From Megalonaias nervosa (Eukaryota; Mollusca; Bivalvia; Unionida; Unionidae): 64,000 bases of DNA. The notes beneath the pieces were generated by a model. That model worked only from the letters and a program-made list of their open reading frames with translations. It was not told where the DNA came from and searched no databases. Shown piece by piece: positions 50,966 through 62,092 of this stretch (its first letter is position 1; each line of letters begins with the position of its first letter). The DNA lies in assembly GCA_016617855.1 (NCBI GenBank), contig JAECUM010000792.1, positions 1 through 64,000 on the forward strand, in the 5' to 3' direction. The position numbers and the translations under genes were made by a program.

Positions 50966-51654
50966 ATATTTTTTACAGCACTTTGGAAACACCTTGAAAT
51001 TCATGACTCAATTTTTTCCATCAAGCTCCAGTAAACATAATGCCTATAATAATCACTGAGATAAATATGAAAATAAAATGTGTTTCCCTACTTCTCCTTG
51101 TTTCCATTAGATAATTATTCTCCAATATTATTATATTAGCAATATTACAATATTAATATCATACAATAATATTATCTCATCAGTGAGGAAGCAAGAGTTA
51201 CCACCCCCTTCCATTTCAACATGTTGCTTTCTTACACTGCTGCTTGGAAACAAAACTTTATAAACTATTGACAGTTTATATTAAAGCTTACTCTTGGTCT
51301 CAGAGGAATTGCCCTATCAATAAAATTTTTCATGCAAAAGAAAATGCTTTAAGTTTGCCCTCCCACCCCCACCCACCATCTAAATTGTTTTAAAATTAAA
51401 GTGATCTTTGTCAACCTTGAATTAAAACTTTGACCAAAATTTTGATATTAAACCTGTAACAGACAGCAGTGTTATGTACCAGTAAAGCTGCACAAAAAAA
51501 ACCAAAACAAATTTGAGCAAAATTTATCATCATATAAATTTACAATTCCCCATTTGTTCAATCTCCAAAATATAACTTGCCAAAATTAAAAACTCACAAT
51601 TTTGGATAAAATTGGTAACTTTAAGTCTTTTAAAAAATACCATTGTTTTTTTAA
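50966..51654. other. Spacer
   Basis: Single-copy AT-rich sequence; no gene seen. Confidence 0.55.
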
Positions 51655-51880
51655 TACTTTCATTACTTATGGTATGAATCATACCATTTTAATGCTAACA
51701 TTACTTTTAGTATACATCATACCATTTTAATATAATATTATATTTAGTATGAATCATACCATTTTAATACTAACATTATATTAGTATGAATCATACTATT
51801 TTAATAATAACATTATATTTAGTATGAATCATACTATTTTAATACTAATAATACATTTTGTATGCATCATACCATTCCTA
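51655..51880. repeat. Tandem repeat, about 37-bp unit, 6 copies
   Basis: TAGTATGAATCATACCATTT, TAATACTAACATTATAT. Each unit holds the small palindrome GTATGAATCATAC. Confidence 0.88.
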
Positions 51881-52139
51881 GCATTTACAGGAAAAGCATA
51901 TTAGGGATTTTATACAAGTCCCATGGTCAGTTGCACATCAGTATTAATGAATAGAAGATTGAATGATTTAATTACTTTGTACATGTGTGATGAAATGGAT
52001 TTCACTATCCAAACATTATGGCTGCCTTATGCATTCAAATTTGTGTCAAACAACGCACAACTTCACAAAGTCAATTGCAGATCTATATGAATATGTTAAG
52101 TGGAAAGATGTCAGATTCATTGTTATCTGATACTTAAGC

Positions 52140-52605
52140 ACTTACATGGTATATGTTGGAGTGTACTAGACACATTACATGGTATATGTTAGAGTGTGCT
52201 AGACACATTACATGGCATATGTTAGAGTGTGCTGGACACAATTTTATGGCATATGTTAGAATGTGCTAGACACAATACATAGGACATGTTAGTGTGCTAG
52301 ACACAATTTAATGGCATATGTTAGAATGTGCTAGACACAATACATAGGACATGTTAGTGTGCTAGACACAATTTAATGGCATATGTTAGAATGTGCTAGA
52401 CACATTACATGGCATATGTTTGAGTGTGCTAGACACAATACATGGCATATGTTATAGTGTGCTAGACACATTACATGGCATATGTTAGAATGTGCTAGAC
52501 ACAATACATGGGACATGTTAGAGTGTGCTAGACACAATTTAATGGCATATGTTAGAATGTGCTAGACACATTATGTCATATGTTAAAGTGTGCTAGATAT
52601 ATTAC
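52140..52605. repeat. Minisatellite, 33-bp unit, about 14 copies
   Basis: TTACATGGCATATGTTAGAG, TGTGCTAGACACA. Confidence 0.92.
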
Positions 52606-52941
52606 ACATGTATAATCTATTCTACAGTGCACATAGAATGCCCAGATGAATTTTAATGTACCAAGCTAGAGCACATCCGATATTATATGAAGGTCATGTT
52701 CTGGGGAAAAAATACAATTTTTTTTCAAATGACTGATTAACCATCATTAAACCATGCATATGAATGACAACTATTACATACACGTAACTATGCCATTGCT
52801 TTAACTCTCTGCAATAAACAATATATCTACTCAAGGCATGGCCTTTTCTGGTCTCCCTACATTGGTACATGTGTTAGAAAAGGCAGATGTGTATTGACCA
52901 GGTCTCTCTACACTGGCAGATGTATTAGAAAAAGATGTGCA

Positions 52942-53116
52942 TCACACAAACTCTGCTGACTCCATAACCTCTATATTTGTCTGGAGTGGCTGACTGGCAT
53001 CGCCACTAGGAGAATCATTCTCTGTAGAAATGAAGGACTGGATTTCATCCGCAATCTGTCGGAACGTGGGCCTATCATAGGGGTTCATAACCCAACACTG
53101 CAACATGAGCTGGTAA
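52942..53116 (-). CDS. Met/Axl-type receptor pseudokinase, last coding exon
   Basis: The final exon of a minus-strand gene; stop codon at 52,942-52,944 and acceptor TTTCAG just before 53,116. It encodes YQLMLQCWVMNPYDRPTFRQ, kinase subdomain XI with its invariant arginine, then a 35-residue tail ending in ESAEFV. The first base completes a codon begun in the previous exon (53,571-53,707), and the phases agree. The tail has no obvious docking tyrosine. Confidence 0.85.
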
Positions 53117-53518
53117 CTGAAAGTTATAAAACTTGTTTAATCATATTTTTAGAGAAAAATCAGATCAGTTCTATTTAATGTTTCTCAAATATTCTAAGTG
53201 AAAGTGAATCTGGCCAAATGTTATTTCCAGTTTGTGTTGTTCTTGTTGTCACTGTTGTTAATGAGGAATTTCCATTCAAACTGTCATTCAACATAGTCAA
53301 AAAAAATTAAATAAACATAATCATAGTCATTCTTCTGTTACTTCTGTTGGTCATTTTGCTTTCATTAAAAAGTGAAGTTTAGTAAAGTTTTATCACTCTT
53401 GTCCACAAAATCTAAGCATCCAAATGTAATCACAGTGCATGATATTTGATAACATAAGATGCAACGATAAAATTCTAAACAAATTCAGAAGTGTTGCATG
53501 GCTTTCTTAGAGAATATA
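53117..53518. other. Intron of the pseudokinase gene
   Basis: AT-rich intron between the last two exons, ending in the GA microsatellite at about 53,519-53,560. Confidence 0.7.
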
Positions 53519-53528
53519 ACGAGAGAGC

Positions 53529-53560
<32 letters not shown>
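53519..53560. repeat. GA microsatellite
   Basis: About 20 GA units directly beside the splice donor of the next exon. Confidence 0.93.
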
Positions 53561-53562
<2 letters not shown>

Positions 53563-53570
53563 AGGCTTAC

Positions 53571-53707
53571 ATGTTTTCTGGGCACTCTCTTGGTTTTTTC
53601 AATCTGTTTCCGCCTTCTAAATAATTTCGGAGATCACCATTATCTACATCTGGATATGGGGTTACTCCCCTTGTCAAAAGTTCCCATAGCAACACTCCGT
53701 ATGACCA
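53571..53707 (-). CDS. Met/Axl-type receptor pseudokinase exon (subdomains IX-X)
   Basis: Bounded by TTTTCAG acceptor and GTAAGC donor. It encodes WSYGVLLWELLTRGVTPYPD and VDNGDLRNYLEGGNRLKKP, the C-lobe region that is diagnostic of receptor tyrosine kinases. The TRG-x-x-PYPDV block is Met/Ron-like, and GNRLKKP is closer to Axl/Mer/Tyro3. 137 bases; the phase (0 in, 2 out) fits both neighbours. Confidence 0.88.
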
Positions 53708-53859
53708 CTGAAAATGAGGTGCATGTAAAAGCAATGGTTTGATGTTCTTATTAGGTTTATCTTTATGCCATAGAATTTAGAGGTGGTGGGGACAGCTACA
53801 ATTTGATTAGCAGAATTCAGTTAACAATGAAAACCTAGGTTACTATTTCTCATAGTAAC

Positions 53860-55445
53860 AAAAAAATCCCTACTTTTTAATACTCCCATAGTAACAGAAA
53901 AATCCCTATTTTTAATATCTCCCATAGTAACAGAAACATCCCTACTTTTTAATATCTTCCATAGTAACAGAAAAATCCCTACCTTTTAATACTCCCATAG
54001 TAACAAAAAAATCCCTACTTTTTAATATCTCCCATAGTAACAGAAAAGTCCCTACTTTTTAGTATCTTCCATAATAACAGAAAAATCCCTATTTTTTTAG
54101 TATCTCCCATAGTAACAGAAAAATCCCTACTTTTTAATACTCACATAGTAACAGAAAAATCACTACTTTTTAATATCTCCCATAGTAACAGAAAAATCCC
54201 TACCTTTTAATACTCCCATAGTAACAAAAAAAACCCTACTTTTTAATGCTCCCATAGTAAAAGAAAAATCACTTTTTAATACTCACATAGTAACAAAAAA
54301 ATCCCTGCTTTTTAATATCTCCCATAGTAACAAAAAAATCCCTGCTTTTTAATATCTCCCATAGTAACAAAAAAAATCACAACTTTTTAATACTCCCATA
54401 GTAACAGAAAAATCCCTACTTTTTAATACTCCCATGGTAACAGAAAAATCCCTGCTTTTTAATATCTCCCCTAGTAACAAAAAAAATCCCTACTTTTTAA
54501 TATCTCCCATAGTAACAGAAACATCCCTACTTTTTAATATCTCCCATAGTAACAGAAAAATCCCTACTTTTTAATATCTCCCATAGTAACAGAAACATCC
54601 CTACTTTTTAATATCTCCCATAGTAACAGAAAAATCCCTACTTTTTAATATCTCCCATAGTAACAGAAACATCCCTACTTTTTAATATCTCCCATAGTAA
54701 CAGAAAAATCCCTACTTTTTAATATCTCCCATAGTAACAGAAAAATCACTACTTTTTAATATCTCCCATAGTAACAGAAAAATCCCTACCTTTTAATACT
54801 CCCATAGTAACAAAAAAAACCCACTTTTTAATGCCCCCATAGTAAAAGAAAAATCACTTTTTAATATCTCCCATAGTAACAAAAAAAATCCCTACTTTTT
54901 AATATCTCCCATAGTAACAGAAACATCCCTACTTTTTAATATCTCCCATAGTAACAGAAAAATCCCTACTTTTTAATATCTCCCATAGTAACAGAAACAT
55001 CCCTACTTTTTAATATCTCCCATAGTAACAGAAAAATCCCTACTTTTTAATATCTCCCATAGTAACAGAAAAATCACTACTTTTTAATATCTCCCATAGT
55101 AACAGAAAAATCCCTACCTTTTAATACTCCCATAGTAACAAAAAAAACCCACTTTTTAATGCCCCCATAGTAAAAGAAAAATCACTTTTTAATACTCCCA
55201 TAGTAACAAAAAAAATCCCTACTTTTTAATACTCCCATAGTAACAAAAAAATCACAACTTTTTAATACTCCCATAGTAACAGAAACACCCTACTTTTTAA
55301 TATCTCCCACAGTAACAGAAAAATCCCTACTTTTTAATATCTCCCATAGTAACAGAAAAATCCCTACTTTTTAATACTCCCATAGTAACAGAAAAATCCA
55401 TTCTTTTTAATATCTCCCATAGTAACACAAAAATCCCTACTTTTC
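53860..55445. repeat. Intronic minisatellite, 37-bp unit, about 42 copies
   Basis: Unit: ATCTCCCATAGTAACAGAAA, AATCCCTACTTTTTAAT. Blocks of several units are repeated at 54,480-54,880 and 54,870-55,180, a higher-order duplication. It occupies most of the intron between the exons at 53,571 and 55,740. Confidence 0.95.
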
Positions 55446-55739
55446 ATCTAAAATAATTAACTTTTAGGTTAGAATAGTCTTCTCTTTGAAAGTAATGTTG
55501 TTTTACTTCTAAAGTTTCTTATATTTGAAATAAATGATCTTGTTTTTCTGTGGTTTGTATAATTTTCCCATAGTTAGCACAATAAAGGATGTTCAGTCTG
55601 TTTTTTATCACACTACATTAACTGAATGCCATTTGCTAGTACACTGACTTGAGGTTTATCTTGATAGCAAAACCATTGATGAACTATTGCAAAATAATGG
55701 ATTCTCTGAGGCAGATCTTAATGCCAATGTTTTATATAC

Positions 55740-55902
55740 CGAATCACTTCTACTGGTGAATTCCAGGTTGTCTATACTCTCAGGTGCCAACCACTTAATC
55801 AATGTGGAGGGTTTTACAACATCGGTGTGGTACTGCTCCAATGAATAAAGCTCTGCTGTCAAGCCATATCCTGATACTACCACCTTCTTTTCCAGTGTGA
55901 CA
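55740..55902 (-). CDS. Receptor pseudokinase exon with altered DFG (GYG)
   Basis: Acceptor TTTCAG and donor GTATAT. Encodes VTLEKKVVVSGYGLTAELYS, YHTDVVKPSTLIKWLAPESI and DNLEFTSRSDS. The position of the magnesium-binding DFG reads GYG: the aspartate is replaced by glycine. The APE motif is intact (LAPES), the activation loop retains one tyrosine (QYH), and the usual SDVWS reads SDSWS across the junction with the next exon. 163 bases, phase-consistent. Without the DFG aspartate, phosphotransfer is not expected. Confidence 0.87.
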
Positions 55903-55943
55903 CTGAAATTTGGAGATTGATAGAAGCAATTGTTACGTGTCTA

Positions 55944-56830
55944 GGCTCGTACAAAAGTAACAGAGAAAAGAGTAAAACCAACAAGCTTTGTAAAATTTAA
56001 CAAACAATTTATTTCCCTAGAAAAACAAGGTAAAAATAAGAAAGAGGACTTACAGTTTATAAATCAAATCCAAAAATTAATCCAAGAATTAAAAAATATA
56101 AGTCCTATCAATGAAAAGTTCTAAGTGAATCACAGTTCAAATCCCAATGAAATTCCAAGATGGAAGGTGATGACGTATGTTGTAACCTTCACAGTGTTGT
56201 CATGTCAACAGTTCCTTGTTGAATCACAAAGAAATAATATTCCAGTTTAGAATTCCTGAATAAATTTTGATAAATGAATTTGTCCAAAAATTCTGATGTG
56301 CACTAGTATTTTCCAGGGAAAATAAGTTACTAATTCCAAAAAATAGAAAAATTCAACTCAAACTGGTCACAACAAAAACACCTTTGAGCTCCAAAGGTTA
56401 AAAGCAAGACTGGCTTTATCTTCTTAAGATAATGACTATACAGTAAATTAAGATGTAAAACAAATTCCTGGATGGGGTCACGTGATCACCTCTCTACCGA
56501 ACAATGTAGAAATATTACATGACATTTATCATGTACTCTAGTATAGCCTGAGCTGAAAATCAGTGATTCCCACACTGGAAATAAATAATAAAAAATAGTT
56601 GTTTACACAGAACTGCCTTACTGGTCCTGAGTCAAGGTCAGCAAATGATACAATGTTTTAAACTGCTGACTGTTTATCAGGTCAAAACAGAAATGAACTG
56701 AATTTCTGGAAATTTTCAAATCCAATAAATAAAACATTACAATAACATGTAATGGAAATGAAAATAAAAATAATTTTTTTTTAGAACTAACAAACAAATA
56801 ATTAAATTACATATACATAAACACAATCAA
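55944..56830. mobile_element. Dispersed repeat, copy 1 (about 0.85 kb)
   Basis: GGCTCGTACAAAAGTAACAG onwards is repeated at 62,093-63,245 in the same orientation with about 85-90% visual identity. No coding capacity, and no clear terminal repeat seen. It could be a solo LTR, a MITE-like element or a SINE-like retroelement. It lies in an intron of the pseudokinase gene. Confidence 0.8.
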
Positions 56831-58209
56831 CACACATTATTTCTCTCATGACAAGACTTAATCTCCAGCCTAAAAATATGTGTCAAAAAGATGGGTGTGG
56901 GAATGTGATTTTATTATTAGACAAATATATCAATAGTTTATGTTGGACAAACTTATGTAAAAATGGGAGTGTATGTGTCGGAAGAATGTAAAGGATCAAT
57001 TTTTTTATGAGGCCACACTATTTCACTCAATCTGGCCATATATCTATGTCTTCCATACTGATTGTTCACATATGAGTAATTCAGCTTAAAATATATAACT
57101 GATTCTGCCCTCAACTATCACTGTTTAAAATTGGTCACAAATATGGGTTTTCTGAGTCCTGCATTTTAGGCATTGTTGTGTTCCATTTGGTAGCTGAAGC
57201 ACTGCTATCACTGCACCAGTGAGAACCATGGGTCCTGCCTAGTTTGCATTAAAACTGGTTTGAGAAATCCACAAGGAACAAGTTACCAAAATTATAAATA
57301 TTACAATTCTTACACTCAAACTAGGACTTAGAGCTGAGTGCAGGAGATCTCAGAGCAAGAATTGATGCTGTTCCTACCAGTTAATTTTGACTGAAGGGCA
57401 GGGTTACTTGTCCCATGCAAATGGTTGTTTATTTGTCTTAATGACTTCATGAATGAAGGTGGGATTACTTGTCCCACAAAAATGGTTGTTGATTTGTCAA
57501 GTAGACTTCATTTAGAAACAGTTAAAAAAATTAAAATGACAGATATGGCAAATCACTGGTACATGTGCAGCCTTAGACAGCTGAGTTCTAAAATTAAAAG
57601 TGGCCTGGAAAGAGTAGTGTTAATGCATTCAGTTTCTGTCCATGAGTTCTAAAAGTTATTGGAGGTTGGAAAATGTAATGGTAATGCATTCAGATTGTGT
57701 CCCCGAGTCCTATCTGAGACTACAGAGTTTTTGATTGCCATGTTCTTGTGAAAAATGTGCAACCCTTCAAAGTATGCAATTCTCTTTCCTTTTTTGGCAA
57801 AAAGACAGGCATACAGGTAAAAAGACAGGCATACAGGTAAAAAGACAGGCATACAGGTGAACAAACAAAAGTTTCTGACTGCTAGTTTCCAGTGTACAAA
57901 GTGCTGTCCCTACAGGTGCACCATTTTTGATGTTATAATAACAGACAGACAAACAGGTGGATACAGACTAAAAGATAGTTACTGACTGCCAATTTCCAGG
58001 GTACAACGTTCAGTCCCTACAGGTACCCCATTCTTGATGAAATATGAACAAGCAGACAGACAAATGGACAATAATTAAAAGACAGAGTTTCTGACTGCCA
58101 GTTCTCAATGTATAATGTACATCCCCTCCAGGTTCCCCATTCTGTAAAATTTACACAGACAGACAGGCAAACACACAAACAAATATAAAAAGACACATTA
58201 CAGACTTAC
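56831..58209. other. Intron of the pseudokinase gene
   Basis: Mostly single-copy. 57,370-57,660 has partial duplications around GGGATTACTTGTCCCA. 57,805-57,860 has three 20-bp units (AAAAAGACAGGCATACAGGT), and 57,880-58,200 has four loose repeats around TTTCTGACTGCCAGTTTCCA. No exon seen. Confidence 0.55.
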
Positions 58210-58319
58210 AGACAGTTCCTTGCACTCAGGCTCCTGTGGACAATGTATAATCCTTCCAGGTAAGCCATTCCCTCTGCCACCTGGACGCCCATTTCCAACA
58301 ACTCTAGTACTATCAAATT
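58210..58319 (-). CDS. Receptor pseudokinase exon with altered HRD (HRS)
   Basis: Acceptor CCTCAG and donor GTAAGT. Encodes NLIVLELLEMGVQVAEGMAY and LEGLYIVHRSLSARNCL. The catalytic loop of tyrosine kinases is HRDLAARN; here the base-catalytic aspartate is serine (HRSLSARN) while the arginine and asparagine remain. 110 bases, phase 0 in, 2 out. Together with the GYG exon this shows a pseudokinase rather than a sequencing accident: two separate exons, each with open frame and good splice sites. Confidence 0.88.
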
Positions 58320-58349
58320 CTGAGGAAAGAAAAAAACAAGACAAGTGTC

Positions 58350-58545
58350 AACATAAATAATACCAAATGACAACATTACATAATATCAATTGACAACATT
58401 ACATGATACCAACTGACATTACATAATACCAACTGATAACATTACATATACCAACTGACAACATTACATAATACCAACTGACATTACATAATATCAGCCG
58501 ACAACATTAAATAATATAAACTGACAACATTACATCAATCAATTA
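58350..58545. repeat. Tandem repeat, about 22-bp unit
   Basis: TGACAACATTACATAATACC-AA, about 8 copies. Confidence 0.85.
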
Positions 58546-59638
58546 TTCAAAAAGTACCAGATGGCTTTATAAAGCATGAAATTTTTAGCAAATATCTGAA
58601 AACAAATTGTAAATGCTGCAGCATCAGGTTCGCTCATCATCAAAAATGGATTTATAATTAGATAAATATGGTATGGTTGTCTTAAAGAAATTAACATATT
58701 AATATATAAAATAATACATACCAAAGTGACCTAATTACCACATTGTCTTTTCAATATATAAAATAATTTATACCAAAGTGACCTAATGATTTCATTCTCT
58801 AACCTGTATATAAAGGAGTGAGAGAGAAACTATTACAGATGTATTCACCAATAAAGATAAATTTGGTTAGTTCATTTGTCATATCAATTTATTTTCACAA
58901 AGATAATTATCTGAATAACTCTAAGATCACAAAGATAATTATTTGAATCACTCTAAGATCACAGAGATAATTATTTGAATCACTCAAAATCACAAAATGA
59001 ATTATTTGAATCACTCAAATATTACCAAGTTCATTATTTCACATTACTCTCAAATCTCCAAGTTCATTATTCATGTCACTCAAAGTTCCTCTCACTTAAG
59101 GTTGATGAAATGAAGATTTGTTTTTTTTCATGTCATGCTTTAATGTGATAAAATTAAAAGCTGAGATCCAAAATGATAATAATAACTACTTAAGTCAAGT
59201 GAAATGTACAAAAAAGCTTCTAAATTTTTTATAACTGATAATCTCTGACTTCTTATTGACCTTAATATGTATACACTGCACCTATCTGTTTGTGATTCCA
59301 TGGATTCAAAGTTTCTTCAGCAGAACCAGCCTAAAATCTGTCTGATGTATTTATAACAGTAATCTGAGAATGAGATTAATAAGTAAAGCCAAAAATATGT
59401 GATATATTTATACAACTCTAGGGATGAGATTAAAAACTACATCACTGAATCAGTCTGATGTATTTATACAAGTACTCTGAGAATGTGATTCAGAAATACA
59501 ACCTAGATTCAGTCTGCTATATTTATACAAGTACCCGGAATGTGATTCAGAAATAGTCTAGAATCAGTTTAATATATTTACTCTGAGACTGAGATTCAGA
59601 AGTACAGCTTAGAACCAGTTTTATTTAGCACTAGTTAC
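58546..59638. other. Intron with two loose repeat arrays
   Basis: 58,905-59,070: AAAGATAATTATTTGAATCAC-type units of about 32 bp. 59,330-59,620: about 60-bp units around TCTGATGTATTTATACAAGT and GAGATTCAGAAATACA. No exon seen. Confidence 0.6.
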
Positions 59639-59823
59639 CTTGTTAGAATCCCTGACATATGTTTTTAGATCCCCATTTTGAGCATATGGTGCAATGATCG
59701 TAGGGTCATCTGAGGGGCTGACACAAGCTCCCAAAAGTGGTAAGACCCCTGGATGCTGAAGATCCCTGTATCTGACACAGGTCTGAAGAAATTTTGATAC
59801 ACTATCTACATCTGTCTGATTTC
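59639..59823 (-). CDS. Receptor pseudokinase exon (alpha-C to hinge)
   Basis: Acceptor TTTTACAG, donor GTAACT. Encodes DVDSVSKFLQTCVRYRDLQH, PGVLPLLGACVSPSDD and IIAPYAQNGDLKTYVRDSNK. The HPGVLPLLGACV and NGDLKTYVRD blocks match the Met/Axl group hinge region. The position of the alpha-C glutamate is hard to assign; residues QTC stand where a conserved E is usual. 185 bases, begins with 2 bases of a split codon. Confidence 0.86.
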
Positions 59824-59849
59824 CTGTAAAAGGTCAGCAGTTAATAAAA

Positions 59850-60425
59850 GAATATTTGTATTACATGCACATGGTGTATACAACATCTTAAAATCTTTGT
59901 ACTGTATATACATGGTGTATACATCTTAAAATCTTTGTATTGCATGCACATGGTGTATACAACATCTTAAAATCTTTGTATTATATATACATGGTGTATA
60001 CAACATCTTAAAATCTTTGTATTGTATGCACATGGTGTATACAACATCTTAAAATCTTTGTATTGTATGCACATGGTGTATACAACATCTTAAAATCTTT
60101 GTATTGTATATACATGGTGTATACAACATCTTAAAATCTTTGTATTGTATATACATGGTGTATACAACATCTTAAAATCTTTGTATTGTATATACATGGT
60201 GTATACAACATCTTAAAATCTTTGTATTGTATATACATGGTGTATACAACATCTTAAAATCTTTGTATTGTATATACATGGTGTATACAATATCTTAATA
60301 TCTTTGTATTGTATATACGTGGTGTATACAACATCTTAAAATCTTTGTATTGTATGCACATGATGTATACAATATCTTAAAATCTTTGTATTGTATGCAC
60401 ATGGTGTATACAACATCTTAAAAAC
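59850..60425. repeat. Intronic minisatellite, 41-bp unit, 14 copies
   Basis: AACATCTTAAAATCTTTGTA, TTGTATATACATGGTGTATA, C. Confidence 0.95.
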
Positions 60426-60639
60426 GTTCGTTTCTTTACTTTTCAATGTTTGATTCAAAGCATGAGATGAGAAATGTAAAATCATGAGGAAGAGTAGTAA
60501 ATGCCATTTAAAAGTGAAATCTGTGTCACATGAATTTTTTGTATTACATTAAACAGAAACATGAAAGTCTATGTCTACTGATCTAATTTCACCACAGATG
60601 ACTAAATTCTTCAAGCTTTCTTTGACTAAACATATTCTT

Positions 60640-61031
60640 TGTAGAGTGTTAATGTACCTTTGTAGAGTGTTAATGTACCTTTGTAAAATGATAATGTACC
60701 TTTGTAGAGTGTTTTAATGTACCTTTGGCACCTTTGTAGGGTGTTTTTAATGTACCTTTGTAGAATGTTTTTAATGTACGTTTGATACCTTCGTAGACTG
60801 TTAATGTACCTTTGTAGACTGTTACTGTACCTTTGTAGGGTGTTTTTAATGTACCTTTGTAGCGTGTTTTTAATGTACCTTTGTAGACTGTTTTAATGTA
60901 CCTTTGTAGACTGTTAATGTACCTTTGTAGACTGTTAATGTACCTTTGTAGAGTCTTTTTAATGTACCTTTGTAGAGTGTTTAATGTACCTTTGTAGACT
61001 GTTAATGTGCCTCTGTAGACTGTTAATGTAC
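60640..61031. repeat. Minisatellite, about 21-bp unit, abutting an exon
   Basis: TGTACCTTTGTAGACTGTTAA and variants, about 18 copies. It starts at the very last bases of the exon 61,032-61,151. Read on the minus strand in the exon's frame it gives TLTVYRG and TLTVYKG, similar to the glycine-loop VYKG of kinases. Confidence 0.9.
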
Positions 61032-61151
61032 CTTTTTCAAGAAGATCTCCAATATCCAATCTTCTTCTTGGGATGAGGAAATTTGCCACATTCTGTCTTG
61101 TTGCCTCGTCTTCAATCTTTGACAAAAGCTCTTCTATGTATGGTCCTGAGT
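61032..61151 (-). CDS. Receptor pseudokinase juxtamembrane / N-lobe exon
   Basis: Acceptor TTCTTCAG, possible donor GTACAT. Encodes SGPYIEELLSKIEDEATRQN, VANFLIPRRRLDIGDLLEKG. The end corresponds to strand beta-1 just before the glycine loop of a receptor tyrosine kinase. The exon ends with 1 base of a codon and the exon at 59,639-59,823 begins with 2, so they join in phase. No exon with a glycine loop or VAIK lysine is visible between them. Upstream exons (membrane span, ectodomain) must lie beyond the window. Confidence 0.78.
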
Positions 61152-62092
61152 CTGAAGAAAAAGAATTGATATTCCATATTAACTGTCAACTGTACAAAGA
61201 GTCCTATGATAGTCCTTATTAATTGTCACTTGTACAAAGGGTCCTATGATAGTCCTTATTAACTATCAACTGTACAAAATTTCCTATGACTTGTATTACA
61301 TGTACTAGATGCTTAATTGTACTCAAGTCCCTACTGCTTATATCACACTCTTGAAAGCTTAGTTATTCTAAATTTCCCATTTGTTATATCACATCCATCT
61401 GATGACTTAATTGTTTTAATGTTGATATGACTTGAATCACATATTCTTGATGGATTCACTGTACCAAAGTTCATGTGACTTGAATCACAAGATGGATTAA
61501 CCGTACCAAAGTTTATGTGACTTGTATCACATATTCTTGATGGATTAACTGTACCAAAGTTTATGTGACTTGAATCACAAGATGGATTAACTGTACCAAA
61601 GTTTATGTGACTTGTATCACATATTCTTGATGGATTAACTGTACCAAAGTTTATGTGACTTGAATCACTTGATGGATTAACTGTGCCAAAGTTTATGTGA
61701 CTTGAATCACTTGATGGATTAACTGAACCAAAGTTCCTTTTACTAATAACACATACTTCTGATGGCTTCATTTTTCTAAAGTTCCTTTGACCAGTATCAC
61801 ACACTTTTAATGGCTTAAATACACTAAAAATTTTTGATGACTTATTTGTATAAAAGATGCTATGAATTATATCACATACTTTGAATTTGTCTCACCTAAA
61901 TCCTTTGCTTTTGCTATAAGTACTTTTAATATGCCTTACCCAAAGCCTTCACTTTCTGTCATCTTCTCATATTAATTCCCCAGAAAACTGCTTCTGTACT
62001 AAATTTCCTAGTGACCAAAATATTATTGCTTGGCAGCCTAATATATTAAATGACCACTATAATTGTAACATTGGTCACCCTATTGTTACATG
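61152..62092. other. Intron, with two repeat arrays
   Basis: 61,185-61,290 has three units of about 40 bp (GTCCTATGATAGTCCTTATT). 61,390-61,800 has 42-48-bp units around AAGTTTATGTGACTTGAATC, giving a 153-codon minus frame that is repeat-derived. No exon recognised. Confidence 0.65.

Noticed and set aside
61343..61804. 153-codon minus frame with INFGTVNPS repeats
   Set aside because: Repeat-derived; it lies within an intron array with no splice sites or non-repeat domain.
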